From NCBI GenBank assembly GCA_034096865.1, contig JAWQFJ010025698.1:1-53220 (forward strand): a DNA stretch of 53,220 bases, given 5' to 3'. The notes beneath the pieces are model-generated. The model was not told the DNA's origin, ran no database searches, and saw nothing but the letters and a program-made list of their open reading frames with translations. Shown piece by piece: positions 47,076-53,220 of this stretch. Position 1 is the stretch's first letter; each line of letters starts with the position of its first letter. This DNA is from Theodoxus fluviatilis. Its lineage: Eukaryota > Mollusca > Gastropoda > Cycloneritida > Neritidae. Both the position numbers and the translations under genes were made by a program.

Positions 47076-47129
<54 letters not shown>

Positions 47130-47183
47130 TTCTCTTTCTGTATATCTCCCCCCTCTCTCTCTGTCGGTCGGTCGATGCATGTT

Positions 47184-47240
<57 letters not shown>

Positions 47241-48283
47241 CACTCGCGCTTGCGCTACGCTGAATGAGCATAAGTTTTGTTGCAGAAGTATACAAAGCTA
47301 AACCGTTCTATTGAAGGCTTCTTTATATAGATTCCTGTCGAGCACACGTCATAACAATGAGTGTCATTCAAACTAACAAGGTTTCTTTTTTCCAGATTCG
47401 TAGACAACTACGCCTGCACGGTGGGCCCCTTGGACCAGAACTCCGGGCATCTCCTGCCGCTGTGGTGCCAGCTGTCTGTGGTGCTGCATCAAGGGAAACA
47501 ACTGATGAAGAAACCAGAAGCACGCGTGCGGACGCTCCCGATCAGGCAGCAGGAGCTGACTGCCTCCAAACTGCGTCGTCTTCAGGCTGTCAGGAGACAA
47601 CGAGTTCTGAGTCGGAAGAGGCTCCTGTCAGCGGCAGCTCAGGCGATGCAGATGAGAGCTCACCATTCCACCCAGAAGACAGAGCCAGGACGTCTGCCTT
47701 GACCACCTTGAAACGAATCTTCTTCAGCAAATCAAAATCCATAGACATTCAGGCTTGCGAAGACAAAGCGCAAGGCGTAAACGTTCACGCTCCGTGGAAT
47801 GCTCATTCCACCGGGGAACTGACAGCACAAGGCAGCGATTCGGAGTTCACCAATGCAGACTGCCAGGATAGCGCTGCTGACACAAGCAACAACGCCCAGG
47901 AAATCTTCAATGACCAGCAAAGCGCTCCGAGCGGCCAACCCGAGAGATCAACGCAATTCCCTTTGGGAACATTAGCTCGACCCGAGTATGGAGAGCGGAA
48001 CCAGAAGGTGAAGAGGCGTGCAGAAGCAGTTCGAAAGACGACCCTGACTCTCTTCTTGGTGACACTGATCTACGTGCTGAGTTATCTCCCCTGCCTGGTG
48101 GTCATGACACTCCGAGCGCTGCAGTCGAACCTAGTGCAAGGAGGTCAAGGCCCCTCTGCTATTGTCTATGAGTTGCTAGCACGCTTTGTCTACTTGCAGA
48201 ACGCGGCAAACCCCTTCATCTATGGGTTTCGCAACTCGGACTTTCGATCAAAATTCCGGCAGCTGCTGAGTTGTAGACGGTGA
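44245..48283 (+). CDS. GPCR gene B, right-arm copy (3 exons, 511 aa): class A receptor
   Basis: Exons 44245-44572, 46557-46876 and 47396-48283, giving a phase-1 intron in TM3 and a phase-0 intron after TM5. The ATG at 44245 sits in a strong context (accgccATGG). The protein is a seven-helix plasma-membrane receptor. TM1 is about 25-49 (GLLGN, Asn41) and TM2 has LAVLDL (Asp68). Cys95 and Cys176 form the predicted extracellular disulfide. DRY is at 119-121, Trp153 in TM4, and an NVT sequon at 170-172. TM5 ends near Tyr214. Loop 3 spans about 217-428. TM6 is about 431-455 (SYLP), and TM7 has NPFIY at 488-492, followed by a short basic helix 8. The short N-terminus suits a small or peptide ligand; the family's long loop 3 is unusual. 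Subfamily not assigned. A possible upstream splice acceptor (TTTCGCAG at 44168-44175) hints at a 5' untranslated exon. Confidence 0.9.
44647..45152 (+). repeat. TCC-rich tract and (CAATA)n repeat in gene B intron 1 (right)
   Basis: Mirror of 23440-23945. Confidence 0.85.
45188..45683 (-). pseudogene. Decayed LINE reverse-transcriptase fragment in gene B intron 1 (right)
   Basis: Mirror of 22909-23404, with the same stops and frame breaks. Confidence 0.7.
45967..46102 (+). repeat. TCC-rich tract in gene B intron 1 (right)
   Basis: Mirror of 22490-22625. Confidence 0.8.
46257..46488 (-). mobile_element. tRNA-derived SINE in gene B intron 1 (right)
   Basis: Mirror of 22104-22335; the tRNA-like head is at 46409-46488. 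It ends about 70 bases before exon 2. Confidence 0.65.
46890..47240 (+). repeat. (TCTG)n, (CT)n and (TG)n microsatellite in gene B intron 2 (right)
   Basis: Mirror of 21350-21700. The CT segment is uninterrupted here where the left arm has extra GAGT-type units. Confidence 0.9.
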
Positions 48284-48848
48284 CACATGAATTTCTTGTC
48301 TCCTCTATTTTCGCTGTGTTGCACAGCCTTTGCAGCTCAGAGGAAATGCTAAATTCTATGTTCTGCTTGGCCTCGGCTGATCTCCCATGGGTATGTTCGA
48401 AATCTTCGTCTTGCCGGGGGAAAAAACTTCAATAGGAAGTATTGAAGGTTTATATGTTGTATTTAGACATGGCTGACTTTGTGCAAAATCATCAGAATAT
48501 GATGGGGTAATATAAACTATCGATGATGACTGTACATGATCATTGTTCTTTGTGGAAATGTTTCTAGTACTTTTGAACTTTTTTCTTTCTTAACTCTCAC
48601 CTTACTGATACCGTGTCATTGACGAACGACTTCGTTAAGATGGTAATATGGTTTGGCATATTACGAGTCAGATTTACCATAGCTTGGACCCCAAATGAAA
48701 ACCCGTTGTGATCTTTAAATCTATTTCATATGTGCGGTCGGGTCAGGAATCCCCAACTAAAAATACACAAAAGCCTTCATGTACTGAAAGCCTAGTGTAG
48801 TGCGCTTTCACAGAAACAGGACGTGTCTTTCCTTGGCCCACATGAAAC

Positions 48849-48980
48849 CGCATCACCTGCAGAACAAGCTACAGAATTCCTGGAACTCTTTTCAAGCGCT
48901 GGGCTGAGTGCGGCCCTTCCCAGACTGCAAGAAAAACCGGACGTCGTGGACTGTGACCACTCACTACTTGCTCGTTCGCT
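48849..48980 (+). other. 132-bp conserved block downstream of gene B (right)
   Basis: Mirror of 19611-19742. Confidence 0.6.
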
Positions 48981-49216
48981 TAACTGTGTTCTCATTAGGT
49001 TTTGTACCTGATGTGAACAAAGGCGGAAGTGACTCGCACGAGGGGCTGTTGCATACGAATAAGCCGTAAGAGACGTGTAGTGATATGTGATATGCATGCG
49101 TCACTACCTAAGTTGACTGCCCGAACCACCGAAATGCGTGGTAAAGCATGTAGTATCATCTAGCTCACAGTGGTCAGAACTTGTCCAAGGAGCCTCGATT
49201 CACATTTTGATTTGAA

Positions 49217-49318
49217 TTCTGTAGTATTTCCAATGAACTATTGATGTATTCTACATACAGTTTTGAATACTGTAGTATTTCCAATGAACTATTGATGTAT
49301 TCTACATACAGTTGTGAA
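49217..49318 (-). repeat. 51-bp tandem duplication (right)
   Basis: Mirror of 19273-19374. Confidence 0.9.
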
Positions 49319-49584
49319 AAATGGATACCATTCTTTGGTTACTGTTTCTTTGTATGTGTGGTAGTAAGTCTAAAAATAAGCCTTTTGCTTGCGAACCTAA
49401 GAAGTCATTGGCGGACAACAGTTCCAAGCGCAAAAGGTCTCGCCCGGATCCACGGGCTCTGACCAGCCAATCAGGACACAGCATCGGCCACAATGACGAC
49501 TTGTACATCGGATTCAAAGTTCATGATAATCGACGTCGATGACACTTGCCGCTAGTCCCAAGCTTCTCGCAGCAAGTACGCCAT

Positions 49585-49870
49585 GTGAGGCAAGTAACTA
49601 TAAGCCATGTGAGGCAAGTAACTATAAGCCATGTGAGGCAAGTAACTATAAGCCATGTGAGGCAAGTAACTATAGGCCATGTGAGGCAAGTAACTATAAG
49701 CCATGTGAGGCAAGTAACTATAAGCCATGTGAGGCAAGTAACTATAAGCCATGTGAGGCAAGTAACTATAAGCCATGTGGCAAGTAACTATAAGCCATGT
49801 GAGGCAAGTAACTATAAGTCATGTGAGGCAAGTAACTATAAGCCATGTGAGGCAAGTAACTATAAGCCAT
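49585..49870 (-). repeat. 24-bp minisatellite, 12 units (right)
   Basis: Mirror of 18721-19006, including the one 22-base unit, so the array has not changed in copy number between the arms. Confidence 0.95.
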
Positions 49871-50800
49871 GGATGGCAAATATCGGTGTCTCGTTTCCTA
49901 TGCCGGCTTCCGTTTCTTTGACAGCTTTGCTCTCAGCTACGGGCAAAATGCGTTTACTGGTTGTTCTAACCTATCTGTCCGTAGTCTGAGATTTTCCTTA
50001 AACATTACATCATCTTGATCTAATGATACCTATGCTAAAGTAATGCCTGAGCCCATGTATGTATGTGGGTGTCTATGTGCGAGGCCACTTATATGCTCCT
50101 ACAATCATGTAGAATCAAAATTAAAGGAACTGTTAGCCCAGTCTATTCTGTTTTGTGTAATTCAATTAATCGATGAGGCATCTTTCTTTTTTACATCTTG
50201 ATGAAACAATTAACTACAGATTTATAGAAGCAGGAAAATGTTTTCTTGACAAACGCAATCGTGTCATCCAGTGCTTTTGATGTTATGACTTTCCTGGTAA
50301 CCTAATGCTTTACTCCTGCCGTCAAAAACCATACCTGTTTGTAGAGGAAAAACCTGGCGGAGCGAAACTCTATGGCCGTTGTTATACTTGAAAACAATGT
50401 TCATTTGTGTCGATGAGATGTCCGGTAACTGACAACGCGGCCAGGCAAACACAGACGAATAATTAGTGCAGCGTTTAGGCTGGCTATGAGGAAAGACCAT
50501 CCTAGAGTGTAACAGTCATCCGAGCAAGATGATCTTCTTCTAATTGAGAAAATCTGTCAAGTATGAGGAAAAATAATAATTAAAAACCCAGAGAATGTAG
50601 TTTTAGATTGCCTATTAAAACTTCGACTATGTTCAGGTGGTGAATATGTTGTTCTCATGCAGCAGAAATGCATCACATGATTTAAGAACCAAATGACAGT
50701 GTGAGTTGTTCTTTCACACTGTGGGTGTTTTGCAAAGCAGTAGAGAGGCTATCAGAGAGTATGAACATAAACTGAAAGGAATGAAGAAGATAGATGGAGA
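49871..50800. other. Non-coding 3' flank of gene B (right)
   Basis: Mirror of 17791-18720; nothing coding recognised. Confidence 0.5.
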
Positions 50801-50801
50801 A

Positions 50802-51122
50802 TTACGATGTTTGTGGTGGTTGTGGTAATAGAAGTGGTGGTAATGGTGGTGGCAGTGGTGGTAGTGATGGTGGTGGTGGTGGTAGTGGTGGGGGTGGGGG
50901 TGGTCTTTGTGGTGATGGTGTTGGTGGTGGTGGTGATGATGATAGTGGTGGTTGTGGTGATAGTGATGGTGGTGATGGTTGTGGTGATGGTGGATGGAGT
51001 GTCGTGTGGTGATGGTAGTATTGGCGGTGGTGGTGGTACTTGTGGTGATGATTTTGGTGGTGGTGGTGCTGCTGGTGCTGCTGGTGGTGGTGGTGATGGT
51101 GACAGCGGTGTTGATGGATTAT
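50802..51122 (+). repeat. Degenerate (GGT)n repeat
   Basis: Mirror of 17470-17790. Confidence 0.85.
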
Positions 51123-51711
51123 GAGGGGTGAGAAGAATGAACACAAGCACCAGCAATAGTTAAAAAAGGAAGGGAATAGACAGAAAGAAAAAGAGAAAGA
51201 AGAAAAGAGGAAGTAGCTGGACAAGAGGGGGTTCACAAGAAGCAGCAGGTGGCGCATACACAAACACACATACGCCAGGACAGTTGCACATGCAGAATAA
51301 CAAGGAAAGTGCTCATGACCTCGCGAATCAGGCTGCACCTCACTGAGAAAGATGTAACATGCATTAAGTACACCTCAGGCAATGTAGTGCATGACCTTTC
51401 TGTTACTCCCGAGAGTGTGTCTTCTCAACCACACTCGGTTCCACTGTAGACCACACTAATAATGACATCAGCTATCCCGACGGTCATCTGACGACGACGA
51501 GGACATGAAAGGAAATGAGGTCAACACTGTGTAAGCAGACAGGCGGATGCAATCCAGGATATGACGTCATAGAGCAAGGAATGCTTTTCTACTCATGCAT
51601 TGCATCTACACAGAGCTACCCAACTCCTGATCATTCTGTCAGCTCCGCCGGGCTCTCTGTAATTATGATGTAGAAAGACATGGCGGTACGCAGAAACCCA
51701 TAACATGACAT

Positions 51712-52411
51712 GTAGGAAGATAGGTAAGCAGGCAGGCGGGTAGATATACAGCCACGCAGACGGACAGGCAGGCAGGCAGATATGCAGGCACAAAGGCAGG
51801 TAGACAGGTAAGCAGGCAGGCAGGCAGACAGATATGCAGTCAGACGGACAGGTAAGCGTATGTGCAGAAGATTGGGCAGGCGAACGGACTGATACGCACA
51901 CCTACACATGCACAGATATACATACATGCACGCACACGGACACATACATGTATGTACACGTACAGAGACACACACACACAGGAAAAGGAGAGAGAGAGAG
52001 AGAAAGAGAGAAAGAAAGAGAGCGAGAGAGAGAGAGAAAGAGAAAAAGAGAAAGAGAGAGAGAGAAAGAGCGAACGAGAGAGAGAGAAAGAGAAAGAGAG
52101 AGAAAGACAGAGACAGAGAGAGAAAGAGATAGAAAAAGAGAGAGAGAAAGAGAGAGAGAAAGAGAGACAGAAAAAGAAGACAGACAGATAGACACACATA
52201 CAGAAAGACAGATACACACACAGACAGACACACACAGACAGACACAGACAGACAGATAGACACACAAAGACCTACAGACCGATAGACACACAGACAGACA
52301 GACATACTGACAGAGACAGACATACTGACAGAGATAGACATACTGACAGAGACAGACATACTGACAGAGACAGACATACTGACAGAGACAGACATACTGA
52401 CAGAGACAGAC

Positions 52412-52449
<38 letters not shown>

Positions 52450-52500
52450 GGAGGGAAAGATGGAGAGAGAAAGGGGGTGAAAGAGAGAGAGAGTAACGCC
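51712..52500 (+). repeat. (CAGG)n, (GA)n and 18-bp minisatellite arrays (right)
   Basis: Mirror of about 16085-16880. The 18-base units lie at about 52300-52412. Confidence 0.9.
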
Positions 52501-52723
52501 GACACACGCACGACAAAAAGATTCAAAGCCATAACATATTATGAATTATAGAATAAATAAAAACATCAAACCAAATCTTGCAAAAGTTTCAGAGCGGTTC
52601 AACTGTCAAACCAATGGACCGTGACGGTCACACAAACCTTAGTACTAAATAAAAACGCCTGTCAGCATCTGGAGATGCACGCTGTAAGACAAGTCTGTCA
52701 CGCTTGTGACTGAGAACAAGATT

Positions 52724-52903
52724 TCTTGTTGGACCATGGTGTAATCGCTTCCTCCCGTCTCGTGGCGCAAACAACAACATCCGGTTGCAGCGATGAAGCA
52801 AGAGTGAATAGCGACACCACTCGCAAGGCACTCACAGATAAAGACAAGTATTCTATTGTGGCGGACCTGCCTGTCATTCCCTGCTGTCTGTCAGAGTGGT
52901 GTG
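52724..52903 (+). other. Candidate 5' exon of GPCR gene C, right-arm copy
   Basis: Mirror of 15683-15860, with an intact donor (GTGAGT at 52904). If the palindrome continues, the TM1 exon of a second gene C would begin near 53920, outside the window. Confidence 0.4.
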
Positions 52904-53220
52904 GTGAGTTTTTGTTTTAATTGATGTCATTTTCAATCAGAGTATTAGTGCTAGTTTTCTTGCAAAGAGTGCATATTCTTGTTAAGGTTCATGTTGCTAA
53001 ACAGAAGCACTAAATCGAGTTATAATGAACATTATGCCATACATGTATATCTGTCCATTTGGGGGGGAAAAGTAATAGCCATTATTAGCTTAGGGCTTTA
53101 CCTACCTACATGTACAACAAAGTGATAATCAATTTGTGGTAGCGTGAAGTCTGTCGATATTAATCGTATCAGTTGAGTTCTACACTGGCAGGAATAACTC
53201 ATTTTCTGTTTGGGTTTTTT

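Larger units (their letters stand above)
34311..53220. repeat. Right arm of the giant palindrome (runs off the window end)
   Basis: Reverse complement of 15366-34310. Gene order, exon sequences, minisatellites, SINE and LINE relics are all mirrored. The arm is still matching at the last base, so its outer end is unknown. Confidence 0.97.

Overview
This is a eukaryotic, animal-type window: split genes with GT-AG introns, long microsatellites, LTR and LINE retrotransposons and a tRNA-derived SINE. The receptor family and the retroelements fit a mollusc or another lophotrochozoan, but nothing here fixes the species. Most of the window is non-coding or simple-sequence DNA, and most long open frames inside the simple repeats are not genes.

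Layout. (1) Positions 1-8494 hold two tandem copies of an LTR element that encodes only a Gag-protease polyprotein, arranged internal - LTR - internal - LTR, with no reverse transcriptase or integrase. (2) Positions 9166-10687 hold a decayed LINE reverse-transcriptase fragment bracketed by a perfect 35-bp inverted repeat. (3) Positions 11095-15860 hold, on the minus strand, a degenerate class A (rhodopsin-like) GPCR gene, here gene C. (4) From about 15366 to the end of the window (53220) the sequence is one very large palindrome. The left arm (about 15366-34310) and right arm (34311-53220) are near-identical reverse complements meeting at 34310/34311 inside a GGA/TCC-rich tract. Each arm carries gene B, a complete three-exon GPCR, and gene A, a paralogue keeping only exons 2 and 3. 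Genes A, B and C share intron positions and phases. A and B also share at least 2.2 kb of diverged 3' flank, so they arose by tandem duplication before the palindrome formed.

The palindrome centre lies in intron 1 of gene A, so both A copies face each other without exon 1 (TM1 to early TM3). The arms are not clones of one another. Coding exons are identical at the protein level, most non-coding DNA differs by scattered substitutions, and one patch (about 27.8-28.95 kb against 39.7-40.7 kb) differs by a few percent. This could be a real inverted duplication with gene conversion, or two haplotypes joined head-to-head by an assembler; the sequence alone does not decide.

Functionally, genes A, B and C should encode plasma-membrane receptors with an unusually long third intracellular loop (about 215-220 residues in A and B). 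The ligand cannot be named. Everything else is mobile or repetitive DNA.
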